Assembly: GCF_001952935.1 (NCBI RefSeq)
Contig: NZ_CP018319.1
Location: 4,670,001 to 4,734,000 of the forward strand
Length of the DNA stretch: 64,000 nucleotides
Direction: 5' to 3'
From: Pseudomonas frederiksbergensis
GTDB taxonomy: Bacteria > Pseudomonadota > Gammaproteobacteria > Pseudomonadales > Pseudomonadaceae
Part shown: positions 53,226 to 62,374 of the stretch, in pieces
Layout of the letters: every line of letters begins with the position of its first letter
Numbering within the stretch: position 1 is the stretch's first letter
Position numbers and translations under genes: made by a program
Notes under the pieces: generated by a model
What the model was told of the DNA's origin: nothing
Database searches by the model: none
Seen by the model: the letters and a program-made list of their open reading frames with translations, nothing else

Positions 53226-53666
53226 ATGAATGTCGACTGGCTCAACTTCACGCCCTGGTCATCCCTTGCAGGCGGCGCATTGATTGGCTTGGCGGCCAGT
53301 CTATTCGTCGTCGTTAACGGGCGTATCGCAGGCATCAGCGGTCTGATCGGCAGTTTTTTACAGCGTGGGAGCGAGGGGGTGAGTGAGAAAGCACTTTTTC
53401 TCCTGGGCCTGCTCATCGCGCCGCTTCTATGGGGCTTGTTCGCCACGCTGCCGCAGATTGAGTTCCAAAGTGGCTGGTTCGGATTGATCGTCGCCGGTGT
53501 ATTGGTGGGCATCGGCACACGATACGGTTCAGGTTGCACCAGTGGCCATGGGGTGTGCGGCATATCGCGCCTTTCGCCGCGATCAATGGTCGCCACTGTG
53601 TGTTTCATGTTCAGTGGTTTCGTCACAGTGTTTGTCTTGCGTCATCTTCTGGGGGGGTGGACATGA
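53226..53666 (+). CDS. YeeE/YedE transporter half (PmpA-like)
   Basis: A 146-residue four-TM protein with the YeeE/YedE motif GTRYGSGCTSGHGVCGISRLSPRS. It forms one half of a two-gene sulfur-compound transporter; the next gene is the other half (ATGA overlap). Related TsuA proteins take up thiosulfate. Confidence 0.9.
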   Translation: MNVDWLNFTPWSSLAGGALIGLAASLFVVVNGRIAGISGLIGSFLQRGSEGVSEKALFLLGLLIAPLLWGLFATLPQIEFQSGWFGLIVAGVLVGIGTRYGSGCTSGHGVCGISRLSPRSMVATVCFMFSGFVTVFVLRHLLGGWT

Positions 53667-54082
53667 TCAAACTGAGTGCATTCATTGCTGGTCTGCTGTT
53701 CGGCTTAGGTCTGCTTCTGGCAGGCATGGCCAACCCGAGCAAAGTACTCGCGTTCCTGGATTTAACTGGTGCTTGGGACCCTTCCTTGGCGTTGGTCATG
53801 GTCGGGGCAATTGGCATAGCCGTTGGCCCGCTAACCTGGGCGCGACAACAATCCAGTTCGCTGCTGGGAAGGCCAATGCAGCTACCGATCAAACGTGAGT
53901 TGGACCCGCGCTTGATTGGCGGGAGCTTGTTGTTCGGCATCGGCTGGGGAATAGCGGGCATCTGTCCTGGCCCCGCAGTGGCAATTCTGCTGACAGGACG
54001 CTGGCAAGTGATCGTATTCATGTTGGCCATGCTGGCCGGCATGTTGTTGTTTACTGCGCTGGAGACCCGGCGCAGCCATTGA
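53663..54082 (+). CDS. YeeE/YedE (DUF6691) transporter second half (PmpB-like)
   Basis: A 139-residue four-TM protein with GLLLAGMANPSKVLAFLDL and GIGWGIAGICPGPAVAILL. The start overlaps the stop of the first half by four bases, so the two are made together. Confidence 0.91.
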   Translation: MIKLSAFIAGLLFGLGLLLAGMANPSKVLAFLDLTGAWDPSLALVMVGAIGIAVGPLTWARQQSSSLLGRPMQLPIKRELDPRLIGGSLLFGIGWGIAGICPGPAVAILLTGRWQVIVFMLAMLAGMLLFTALETRRSH

Positions 54083-54095
54083 TCGGGAGATCGCC

Positions 54096-54284
54096 ATGAA
54101 AGCGAACATTGGAACCATTGACCGTAGCCTGCGCATTGTCGCCGGTCTGCTTCTCATTGGCCTCAGTCTGTCCGGTGTGATCGGCGTGTGGGGTTGGATA
54201 GGTTTAGTGCCGCTGGCCACTGGCATTTTCCGTTTCTGCCCTGTCTATACGTTGCTAGGCATCAAAACCTGTAACCGTTGCTGA
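54096..54284 (+). CDS. DUF2892 inner-membrane protein
   Basis: A 62-residue, two-TM protein: MKANIGTIDRSLRIVAGLLL then FRFCPVYTLLGIKTCNRC. This is the YgaP-tail domain that often accompanies rhodaneses. Two Cys-containing ends may carry sulfur. Ribosome site GGGAGATCGCC. Confidence 0.9.
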   Translation: MKANIGTIDRSLRIVAGLLLIGLSLSGVIGVWGWIGLVPLATGIFRFCPVYTLLGIKTCNRC

Positions 54285-54420
54285 GCGACAACCGTTGCAC
54301 ACTAGCGGGTGCCTGAAGGTGCCCGTGGTGGTTTAGGTACGCAGCGCTGATCACGGTTCCTTACCAAAGCCCGTTGATAGATCAGCACTCCACTTCGTAT
54401 ATCGAAAAGAGAATTCCATC

Positions 54421-55279
54421 ATGAAACCACATGTAGAAGCTTTTTTTGACTCCGCTACGTATACCTACAGCTATGTTGTCAGTGACCCGACTACAGGGCA
54501 CTGCGCCATTATCGACTCTGTGCTCGATTACGATCCCGCATCAGGTCACACCTCTTGCAAAAGCACGGAACTTTTAATTACCTACGTGCGTGAGCAAACC
54601 CTTACGGTGGAGTGGTTATTAGAAACCCATGTACATGCCGACCATCTTTCCGCAGCGCAGTATCTAAAGCGCCAGTTGGGTGGCCAACTGGCCATCGGCG
54701 ATCAGATCACGGTGGTTCAGAATACTTTTAGTAAGTTGTTCAACGTTGGCAGCGAGTTTGCCACTGATGCTCGTCAATTCGACCGGCTGCTTAAAGACGG
54801 TGAGCGCTTTTTGGTCGGAGGAATTGAAGCGCGCGCCATCCACACACCAAGACAAACGCCTGCATGACCTATCTAATCGGTGATGCTGGTTTTGTCGGCG
54901 ATACGCTGTTCATGCCTGATTACGGCACTGCCCGATGCGACTTTCCCGGTGGCGATGCGAGAAAGCTTTTCCAGTCCATTCAAAAGTTGTTCGAGTTGCC
55001 CGACGATACCCGTTTGTTATGTGCCATGACTACAAGGCCCCGGGTCGAGATAACTACCGCAATGAAACAACCATTGCTGAGCAACGGGCTCATAACGTCC
55101 ATGTGCATAAGGGCTCCAGCGAAGCAGATTTCGTTGCTATGCGCCAAGCGCGGGATGCCACCTTGGGCATGCCGACACTTATCCTGCCATCCGTGCAAGT
55201 GAACATGCGGGCCGGTCAGTTGCCTCCAGCTGAAGGAAATGGCACTTGCTACCTGAAAAATCCTCTTAACGTGTTCTGA
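54421..55279 (+). pseudogene. Second persulfide dioxygenase-like gene, broken
   Basis: Similar throughout to the protein at 49053. Frame 1 runs from the start through ETHVHADHLSAAQYL to AIHTPRQTPA, then stops. Near 54850 about four bases are lost compared with the intact copy. A second frame gives MTYLIGDAGFVGDTLFMPDY and breaks again near 55018, where a T run is one short before MCHDYKAPG. The third frame finishes at 55279. Two frameshifts and the loss of the second His in HTPGHTP point to a pseudogene. Confidence 0.85.
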
Positions 55280-55439
55280 GTTGCCGACGTTCATTGACTC
55301 ACTTAAACAATTGGCATGCACTAATGCCGTCGCCACCTGACAAGGGAAGTTGCACGTTTTAGATCGTGGTTCAACACCCCGCCAAGGCCATATTTGTTAA
55401 CCCCAACAGTTTGATCGATGAAAGTACAAGGAGATTGAT

Positions 55440-55997
55440 ATGTGGATGGTAACGATTTTTCTGAGCGGAGCATTGAGTGTTGGAGCGTATGCTGACGGCC
55501 TCGAAAAGATGACTGCTGAAGGGGCAACTCTTATTCCCCCCTTCCAGCAGCATCTTATGGACACCGTGAAGTCAGCTATGCAAACAGGTGGACCAGTTAA
55601 CGCCGTTGAGGCTTGCCAGTTGCTCGCACCGCAAATTGCTGATCAGCACAGTCAAACACCGTGGGTTGTGGGTCGGACAGCATTAAAGGTTCGAAATCCG
55701 GATAACGTACCAGATGCTTGGGAAAAGCAGGTTCTTGAGCAATTTGTTAAGCGCGCTGCGGCAGGTGAAGCATTATCTGGTTTAGCGTATTCGGAAATCG
55801 TAAAGGGTGAATTCCGAATGATGAAGGCTATCTCCACAGGTGAAGCGTGTTTAGGATGCCATGGTAAGGAGATAAAACCGGAACTGGCTGCGGTAATAGA
55901 TCAACGCTACCCGCAGGATAACGCCCGCGGCTTTGCTCTAGGAGAGCTGCGCGGTGCGTTTACTCTACGCCGAATCATAGAGACAGCAAATGATTAA
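55440..55997 (+). CDS. Exported DUF3365/Tll0287-like protein with one c-type haem site
   Basis: A 185-residue protein with a short signal peptide (ending AYA, about residue 18) and one CxxCH site (CLGCH, about residue 139) in the C-terminal part, as in Tll0287/DUF3365 haem sensors. Probably a periplasmic mono-haem cytochrome; partners unknown. AGGAG ribosome site. Confidence 0.85.
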   Translation: MWMVTIFLSGALSVGAYADGLEKMTAEGATLIPPFQQHLMDTVKSAMQTGGPVNAVEACQLLAPQIADQHSQTPWVVGRTALKVRNPDNVPDAWEKQVLEQFVKRAAAGEALSGLAYSEIVKGEFRMMKAISTGEACLGCHGKEIKPELAAVIDQRYPQDNARGFALGELRGAFTLRRIIETAND

Positions 55998-56213
55998 CTC
56001 AGGAACGCAAAAAAATCAGAATATACCAATTCTGTGTGAGCGGTATTTCTGTTAAACCGACAACATCCGATCCTTAAGCCGGGTACTAGAGCAGTTCAAT
56101 TTTTATTAGACCCCTACATCATGCAGTCTGTCACCTTTGTTCATCGCGACTTTAAGGTCACAACATCGGTTGTTGCGGATGTTAAATTCCGAGGAGCGCT
56201 GGGTGCAACCGCC

Positions 56214-57665
56214 CTATGAGGGTGTCCGCGTGTCTGCCGTCGCGTAAGTTGGGAAAGACAACATCGACTCGTTTGGCGCGTGCTCATAGGTTGAGGACAG
56301 CACGGCACTGAGCCGATCGCCCAACAGGTTCCAGGCGCGTTTCTTCTCTTCGGCATAGTCGTGATGCAGGTAATGGCGCCTCACTCGCGAGCCTGCCAGC
56401 ACATGGTTTTGGCAGCGGTCGATGACGTCCAGGTTGACCCCCAAGGCCTGCATCATGGTCGCGCCGGTGCGGCGCAGGTCATGTGGCGTCCAGTCGCCGT
56501 TCTGGCCATCGGCAAGGACCAGGGTGTCGTCGTGACACCGTCTTGAGAGGGCTTTGCGGTTTTTGAACCGGGCTTGGCGATCGCCGACCTGTTTACTCAC
56601 CACCTTTACGTCCACATGCCCATCATCCTGCTTGTTCGGAAAGCACCACTGGGAATCTCCCGTCAGGGTCTTGAGTTCCTGAAAGAAATGCAGGGAAAAG
56701 GGGGAGAGGAAGATATGGTCCTGTTTCTTGCCCCGGGTGCCTTTGACGTTTTCACTGGGGAGGAACCACGTTTGCCGGTCCAGGTCGACATTTTTCCATT
56801 CGGCCTGCAGCAACTCGCCAATGCGGCACAAAGTACCCAAGCTGATCCAGAGCGCGAGCTGGGTTTCCTTTTTTAACGGCCGAATGCCCTCGTATTTTTG
56901 CCCGGCGGGGAGGGCATTGTAATCGGCCGTCATTTGCTGGAAGCGGTTGTGCAGTTCTAACAGCTCCGCCGGGGAAAGGATGCGGCTTCTTTCGGCCTCG
57001 TAGTCGGCCGGGATCAGGGGGGAGATGTCGACCAGTTCCGTCGGGTCGCCCTCGACCAATAAGGCCCGCCAGGGCTGGCGCTTTCTGGCCCAGCTGAACA
57101 TCTGGGTGAGGTCGGCGAAGAAACTGATGGCTTGTCGGTGAGCGCCGCGGCTAAGGACTGCCCGGATCAATGCCCGAACATCGTGCTCGGAAACACTGCT
57201 TACTGACGTCTTGCCGAGTGCAGGGTAAAGGTCCTTAGTAAAACGTCGACGCAACTCAGCATTGCCGTCTTTGCGCGCGACGCCATCCACCAGCCAAGCC
57301 TTGGCCAGATCCTGGACGGTAAGCGTTTGCACCTTCGTCGTTTTTACTTGTTCGGCCTCTAGGTTAGCTGCGGCGTATGCCTGTGCCTTGGCGGTTTTCT
57401 TTTGCTCGTTGGGATTGATCTGCTCATCAATGAGTGCCCGGGCCTGGTTACGGGCCTTACGGATGTCCGTCAGGGATTTGCGCGGCCAGGTTCCGCAGGC
57501 GTACTCTTTGTTCTGGTCACCCCAGCGATACCGATAGAAAAAGCTGATCGACACGCCGTCCTTGCGGACTGAGATTCGACCAGCCAGATTGCCATCCTCC
57601 CTGAGGATCCGGCCGGCGTCATTGGCGGTCAGCGACTCGAGTTCTTTGATGGTGATTTTGGCCAT
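56214..57665 (-). CDS. int: Island integrase (P4-type tyrosine recombinase)
   Basis: A 483-residue integrase: N-terminal DUF4102 domain (MAKITIKELE to about residue 90), core-binding domain, and a catalytic domain with the Arg in LCRIGELLQAEW, HDLRRTGATMM and the terminal Tyr in RHYLHHDY. The start at 57665 has GGGGGAG upstream; a 27-residue extension to 57746 lacks support. It lies 160 bp from the right att site and reads into the island, so it is the likely recombinase for the segment 991-57870. Confidence 0.95.
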   Translation of the reverse strand: MAKITIKELESLTANDAGRILREDGNLAGRISVRKDGVSISFFYRYRWGDQNKEYACGTWPRKSLTDIRKARNQARALIDEQINPNEQKKTAKAQAYAAANLEAEQVKTTKVQTLTVQDLAKAWLVDGVARKDGNAELRRRFTKDLYPALGKTSVSSVSEHDVRALIRAVLSRGAHRQAISFFADLTQMFSWARKRQPWRALLVEGDPTELVDISPLIPADYEAERSRILSPAELLELHNRFQQMTADYNALPAGQKYEGIRPLKKETQLALWISLGTLCRIGELLQAEWKNVDLDRQTWFLPSENVKGTRGKKQDHIFLSPFSLHFFQELKTLTGDSQWCFPNKQDDGHVDVKVVSKQVGDRQARFKNRKALSRRCHDDTLVLADGQNGDWTPHDLRRTGATMMQALGVNLDVIDRCQNHVLAGSRVRRHYLHHDYAEEKKRAWNLLGDRLSAVLSSTYEHAPNESMLSFPTYATADTRTPS

Positions 57666-57826
57666 GAAACGGACTCCCCCCACTTTTACCCCCACAAAAA
57701 CGTCGGCTCTTGATGGACGTTCCTGGACTCTCGTAGAGCCGAACACCGCTGGAGCTCAAGTAAATACTAGCTTAGAAAAATCCAGAGTAAAATTTTGGAG
57801 TCTTTCAAGAAGTATGAAAAAGGAGA

Positions 57827-57870
57827 TGGGGTGCTAGGGGTCGAGTGTTCGAATCACTCCGTCCCGACCA
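57827..57870 (+). repeat. Right att site: 3' half of tRNA-Pro(GGG)-like gene
   Basis: Direct repeat of 947-990 at a fixed offset of 56880. Only position 57842 differs. With the flanks and integrase 5' part, the near-duplication spans about 1.1 kb (1-1080 versus 56881-57960). Confidence 0.88.
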
Positions 57871-57881
57871 TATAATTCAAA

Positions 57882-57914
57882 GGGTTGCGAGATTTTATCT
57901 CGCGACCCTTTTTT
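57882..57914 (+). terminator. Terminator after right att site
   Basis: GGGTTGCGAGA pairs with TCTCGCGACCC around a TTTTA loop, followed by six T residues. This is probably the original tRNA terminator at the chromosome side. Confidence 0.8.
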
Positions 57915-58438
57915 ATTTTTGGACGTTTTTACCCCCACAAAACGACTGGCTCTAGGTAGAAACTTCACGATATCCATACAGCTTTACACCCCCGCATCTG
58001 ATGGCTTTCTCGGCCCCAGTGCGCTGGCCGAGGCGATGGCGGCGGCTGAGCAATGGATCGACAGTCAGCTCCATTAGAGCGAAACCGATCGTCATTCCCA
58101 AACCACATGATGATGCTCGTATCAGCCCTGCAGGTTTCCGGTTATCCATGGGGGAAGCTGCCAGGCGCCAAAGCTGGCGTGTGAGATATGGGCAGCTTTT
58201 CTTTATGCACAGAAACTGACCCGATGCCGCTCCTCGACGGCCGGCCGGAGGGCAGCTTCTTCCCGCTTCGCGCAGATTATGAGCGCTCCATGGGAGTTCC
58301 ATTGTTGGTGATCAATGGCCGTGGGCTTGATTGGAGAGAATATTTAAAGTACTCCCCTGCAAGTAATCGGCGTTAAGCGTCTTGAAGCAGTTAATACCCT
58401 ACGCTAATAGTTATTTTTAGCATTATGTAGGAAACCCT
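57915..58438. other. Junction region, short coding-like stretches
   Basis: One frame reads ISIQLYTPASDGFLGPSALA then EAMAAAEQWIDSQLH to a stop at about 58076, looking like the tail of a lost gene. Another short ORF (58188-58376) has no recognised product. No gene is called. Confidence 0.35.
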
Positions 58439-58705
58439 CTATTCGGTTTTTAGTGTTGATACAAATGTAGCCAGCAAAGGATCTTTTTCAGCATTTTGCT
58501 TGTGCCTGCCGATGAAAATCCACTCGTCCTCTGTCCAAAGAATTCGTGTTGTTTTAGGTGCTTTGCAGTCAAAAACAACCTGATAGATTTTTGTTTCTCG
58601 CTGCTGGACGACGACGCATTGCTCAAGGCAAACCAACAATCGCTGCCCGGGCTCTAGTGTCGGCACATTGAGCGGGACACACATATTAATTTCTGTTTTT
58701 CGCAT
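58439..58705 (-). CDS. Hypothetical protein, 88 residues
   Basis: An 88-residue soluble protein (MRKTEINMCVPLNVPTLEPG...), no signal peptide or domain recognised; three cysteines in the middle and a WTEDEWIFIGRH segment. AAGGA lies about 11 bases upstream of the ATG. It stands outside the island. Confidence 0.55.
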   Translation of the reverse strand: MRKTEINMCVPLNVPTLEPGQRLLVCLEQCVVVQQRETKIYQVVFDCKAPKTTRILWTEDEWIFIGRHKQNAEKDPLLATFVSTLKTE

Positions 58706-59226
58706 GATGACTTTCGTCCTTAAAATTCAGAAACCGTACGCGGTAAATCAAAAGCAAAGGCGATCCGTTGCGGTGAGGGACTCGTCTCATGTCTTTGAAC
58801 ATGACGTCCTATGTGCACTTCAAGGTGCAATCATTACGGTGAAGTAGTCACTTTGAACCCGTACAGGCAATTACCTCCAGGGTGTGGAGCTGATAGCTCA
58901 TTGCTGATCGTGAGAGCTTTTTGGGTTCGGTTTTGTTCTCGATCTGGCCGTCAGAGCTTTATCACTTGACGCTTACCCGCAAGGTTGTGGGCTTTCAAAG
59001 ACAAAACATTGGGTGGGAGCGCTCAGGCCGGCGTACCTCATAGAGTTCAGTGGTTCTGTTCATGACTAGCCTCCGAGGGTTCATATGTGCATAATATTAT
59101 CATGCAGTGATAATAGAAAGGCAATCTGCTCGACCTTGCCTCAGGCAGGAGCGACGTTTTTTGCTCAACTGCCGGGAGGCAAAATCACGCATGAGAACAG
59201 AAAGATGTGAGCGCTTGGAGAGCTGC
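58706..59226. other. Intergenic region with a palindrome
   Basis: No gene. At 59095-59115 a perfect inverted repeat TATTATCA-TGCAG-TGATAATA lies 110 bp before the next gene, a likely repressor site. Confidence 0.5.
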
Positions 59227-59457
59227 ATGAAACGTGAGGACGTAAAAATCAAACACGCTGAAGGCATTCAGTTTGACACCCATTTAATTGCCAATCCGGC
59301 CAACACCCAGGAGTGGATCGCCTTCTTTAAAAAGGAAGCAGGAAGAAGCTTTTTCCTGGTCAATGACAATGAAGAAATTGAACCCTTCCGACACCTTGAT
59401 GATTTGATTAATGAGCTGCGTGAAATCGGTATCAAGGTGGCTGAAATTCATTTTTGA
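59227..59457 (+). CDS. Hypothetical protein, 76 residues
   Basis: A 76-residue soluble protein starting MKREDVKIKHAEGIQFDTHL. The GGAG ribosome site supports the start at 59227, and the composition is that of a real acidic/alpha-beta small protein (FFLVNDNEEIEPFRHLDDLI). No family recognised. The next small ORF follows 24 bp later. Confidence 0.6.
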   Translation: MKREDVKIKHAEGIQFDTHLIANPANTQEWIAFFKKEAGRSFFLVNDNEEIEPFRHLDDLINELREIGIKVAEIHF

Positions 59458-59481
59458 ATTCTTTTTTCTTGGAGTGTCGTC

Positions 59482-59676
59482 ATGTCTGTCAGGGTCGAAC
59501 ATCTGTCTAGTCAGAGTGAAGATCTATGGTCCGTGTGTGTAGGTGCCCGGCGAATTCAGTTCCGCAATGAGCAGGGTGCAAAGGACTTTGCGGCAAAGCT
59601 GAAAGAGCGTATAGAAGCTCCACATATATACCCGTATGCAGTGCCGGCAACCGGCGACAGAAACTGCAGTAAGTAA
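59482..59676 (+). CDS. Hypothetical protein, 64 residues
   Basis: A 64-residue soluble protein (MSVRVEHLSSQSEDLWSVCV...) with TTGGAG upstream of the ATG. It probably shares a transcript with the 76-residue gene. No domain recognised. Confidence 0.55.
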   Translation: MSVRVEHLSSQSEDLWSVCVGARRIQFRNEQGAKDFAAKLKERIEAPHIYPYAVPATGDRNCSK

Positions 59677-59955
59677 TTAAATGTGTTGCCCTTGTTTTAT
59701 TATAAAGATTGAAACATAACAAAAAATAACAAGATTCCCTGCTTGAGGGTGATGCAAGACTCGACGAGTTATAAGTCCCAATCAGAGGAACACCAGGAGA
59801 TTTTTTAATCGGTTGGCCTGTCTTCCTGTTGCGAAGGGGCGCCAGTGATTCCTGGGCTTTTTTGCCTGGGGTCGGTGCTGATGGGTAAAGATCTACCCCT
59901 CTTGGGCATTTTGATTTCTCTTCAATCAAAGAGGGGCGGTAGGCGTGGCGCAGGA
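59677..59955. other. Intergenic region
   Basis: Nothing recognisable between the small hypothetical and the terminator of the dehydrogenase gene. Confidence 0.4.
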
Positions 59956-59986
59956 TATAAAAACGCCAGCTCTGACTGAGCTGGCG
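59956..59986 (-). terminator. Terminator of the dehydrogenase gene
   Basis: CGCCAGCTC / GAGCTGGCG around TGACT (59964-59986), with a run of A on the plus strand (59958-59963), i.e. U in the minus-strand transcript. It sits 11 bp after the dehydrogenase stop. Confidence 0.88.
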
Positions 59987-59997
59987 ATTACGTTTAT

Positions 59998-61011
59998 CTA
60001 GTCACGCAAGTAGGCCACCAAGGCGTCAGCGAAGGACTCAGTCTTTCCGGTTCCCCCCATATCCGGTGTCACCTGATCGCAGGCGGTTTTCAAAACAACG
60101 CGGATAGCGGTACGAATGCGTGTCCCCTTGTCCACCATGCCCAGATAATCAAGCATGTCCGCGGCAGCCAACAACAATGCACAAGGGTTCGCGATGTTCT
60201 TGCCAGCGATGTCCGGTGCCGAGCCGTGGACCGCTTCGAAGATGGCCGCATCGGCGCCGATATTAGACCCGGGCGCCAAGCCCAATCCACCCACCAGGCC
60301 TGCGCACAAGTCTGAAAGGATGTCACCAAACAAGTTGGTGGTGACAATGACATCGAATTGATGGGGATTCATTACCAGCTGCATACAGGCGTTATCGACG
60401 ATCATTTCGTGGAATTCGATTTCCGGATAATCCGCAGCGACCTCACGCGCAACCTCAAGAAACAAACCGGAGCAAGACTTTATGATGTTGGCCTTGTGCA
60501 CCGCGGTAACTTTCTTGCGGCCTTTGCTACGAGCCAGCTCGAACGCGTATCGCACGATGCGTTCGGAGGCTGTGCGTGTTACGCGAATACTCGCCAAAGC
60601 GACTTCGCCGTCTTCTGAAATACTCTGTCCTTCGGGTAAGTAAGCCCCCTCGGTATTTTCGCGCACTGTGATGATGTCGATATCTTCGAAGCGCGAACGG
60701 GTCCCCGGGAAACTGATCGCTGGTCGGACATTGGCGTAGAGGTCGAAATGGCGGCGAAGGTGAACGTTGATCGATGAGAACCCACGGCCAATCGGTGTCG
60801 TCAGAGGGCCTTTAAGTGCGATGCCATGTTTGGCGATCGTATCGATAGAGGCGGGTGGCATCAGCTGTCCATGTTGCTGCAACGCCTCCAGGCCGGCCTC
60901 AACGAAGTCGTAGCGAAGATTGCAGTCAAGGGCGTCGAGTACGCGTAGCGTCGCTTGCATGATCTCGGGGCCGATGCCGTCGCCCTTGATGATTGCGATT
61001 GTTCTGCTCAT
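59998..61011 (-). CDS. Isocitrate/isopropylmalate dehydrogenase family, NAD-IDH-like
   Basis: A 337-residue beta-decarboxylating dehydrogenase: IKGDGIGPEIM start, the substrate loop VRENTEGAYLPEG (Ser/Thr-Glu form of isocitrate enzymes, not the LTGG of LeuB), NLFGDILSDLCAGLVGGLGL with the metal aspartates, and EAVHGSAPDIAGKNIANP. It probably acts on isocitrate or a related 2-hydroxy acid; tartrate or homoisocitrate cannot be excluded. Confidence 0.85.
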   Translation of the reverse strand: MSRTIAIIKGDGIGPEIMQATLRVLDALDCNLRYDFVEAGLEALQQHGQLMPPASIDTIAKHGIALKGPLTTPIGRGFSSINVHLRRHFDLYANVRPAISFPGTRSRFEDIDIITVRENTEGAYLPEGQSISEDGEVALASIRVTRTASERIVRYAFELARSKGRKKVTAVHKANIIKSCSGLFLEVAREVAADYPEIEFHEMIVDNACMQLVMNPHQFDVIVTTNLFGDILSDLCAGLVGGLGLAPGSNIGADAAIFEAVHGSAPDIAGKNIANPCALLLAAADMLDYLGMVDKGTRIRTAIRVVLKTACDQVTPDMGGTGKTESFADALVAYLRD

Positions 61012-61354
61012 GGTCTCTTCCTTAACAGAGCTTTGTCAGCCTGCTGTATTGATTGGGTCATTGAGACTGGTGTCACGAGTCTGCTGATAGGCATTGACTG
61101 TTGGACGGCTTTCACCGCGCCAGTGTGCTGTGTTTCATCCTCCGCGCCGTGACTGCGCAGGTCATCGCGGATCAAATGACGGGCGTCCTGAGACGGGTGT
61201 CAGATCTCGCGCCGCACAGAACTACTCGAGGATGCTGCTGCTACGGGGCGAGCTACCGGATCAAGCGTGCTGTCACTGCTCCACCGAATATGCGCATAAC
61301 ATTAACATACAATGTTAATATTTGCGGTAGGCGCGCTCAGCAAAAGTCATTGGC
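61012..61354. other. Intergenic region with an operator-like palindrome
   Basis: No gene. ATTAACAT-ACA-ATGTTAAT (61301-61319) is a perfect inverted repeat about 290 bp upstream of the dehydrogenase start. Confidence 0.5.
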
Positions 61355-62116
61355 TCACTTTCGCATGACGCGGCGGACAAAAAGCTTGGCGTCATCAAAG
61401 GCAGGCACGATTGCCAGCGTCACCAGAACCATCGCGAGCGGTACCGTTGAGATGTAACCAATGTGCTTGAACCCAAATGCCCCCATCACGCCGCCGAAGA
61501 AAAAATTCAGCGCCAGCAGTATCAGTATTTTGAGCCGGGTCCGATTGGCGAGAACTTTTGGGTGTGTTGATGTGCTGGCGGCATTCCAGTAAAAGAGTTT
61601 TCCCAACTCAATTCCGATGTCCGTGATGATGCCGGTGATGTGTGTCGTTCGGATTTCGGCTTTTGAAATTTTGGTGATCACCGCGTTTTGTAGCCCCATG
61701 ATGAAGCACAGGAGCATCACGGTGACTGACACGAACAAACCATCCACGGTGGATAGTTGGGCGCCCAGAAAGCCAAAGCAGATAAGCAGAAAGGCCTCGA
61801 CCAAAAGTGGCACTGCAAACTCACTGTGCATCCGTCTGCGTCGGGAGTAATTGACCATGACCGCAGAGCACGCAGCCCCAACCAGAAAAGACAACAATGC
61901 GCCGGCGCCACTAAGTACCAGGTCGTAGGCTCCCAGCACACTGTTGTCTGCCATCGAAGAGACGATGCCCGTCATGTGTGAGGTGTACTGATGCACTGCC
62001 AGGAAACCGCCAGCGTTGATTGCTCCCGCGACGAAGGCCAAGGCAAAGCCAAGATGTCGGTTTGCGGCGGTGGTACGCCTTCGCCCGGTGAGACTCCTGA
62101 CATATTTGATCGGCAT
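61355..62116 (-). CDS. DUF1275 (YoaK-type) membrane protein
   Basis: A 253-residue protein with about six TM helices: FVAGAINAGGFLAVHQYTSH followed by MTGIVSSMADN, and LGLQNAVITKISKAEIR then TTHITGIITDIG, the DUF1275 signatures. Function unknown. Confidence 0.92.
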   Translation of the reverse strand: MPIKYVRSLTGRRRTTAANRHLGFALAFVAGAINAGGFLAVHQYTSHMTGIVSSMADNSVLGAYDLVLSGAGALLSFLVGAACSAVMVNYSRRRRMHSEFAVPLLVEAFLLICFGFLGAQLSTVDGLFVSVTVMLLCFIMGLQNAVITKISKAEIRTTHITGIITDIGIELGKLFYWNAASTSTHPKVLANRTRLKILILLALNFFFGGVMGAFGFKHIGYISTVPLAMVLVTLAIVPAFDDAKLFVRRVMRK

Positions 62117-62374
62117 TTATTCACCCTTGTCTCAAGGGTATGAGGCGCAAAAAAGCCAACCGATTATGTATGTCTGATATCACCAGGTCCTCGCAATTTA
62201 GACGGGGCTGCTCGTTGAGTGTTGAAGCCGTTGGCTGTTGTTTCTACTGGTCGGTGAACAGGATCGCCTGCTGGAGCAGCAGACGGTGCAACGACTGGAT
62301 AGTCCCAAGTGCGGCAGCTGCCAACCGTGCAATAGGTTGTGCAGCTGCGGCACTTCTGCATGATTGACGTCAGC

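Noticed and set aside
55300..55320. Sigma54 promoter before the haem protein gene (TTGGCATGCACTAATGC)
   Set aside because: The GG to GC spacing is 11 rather than 10, and no upstream TGCCA palindromes were seen.
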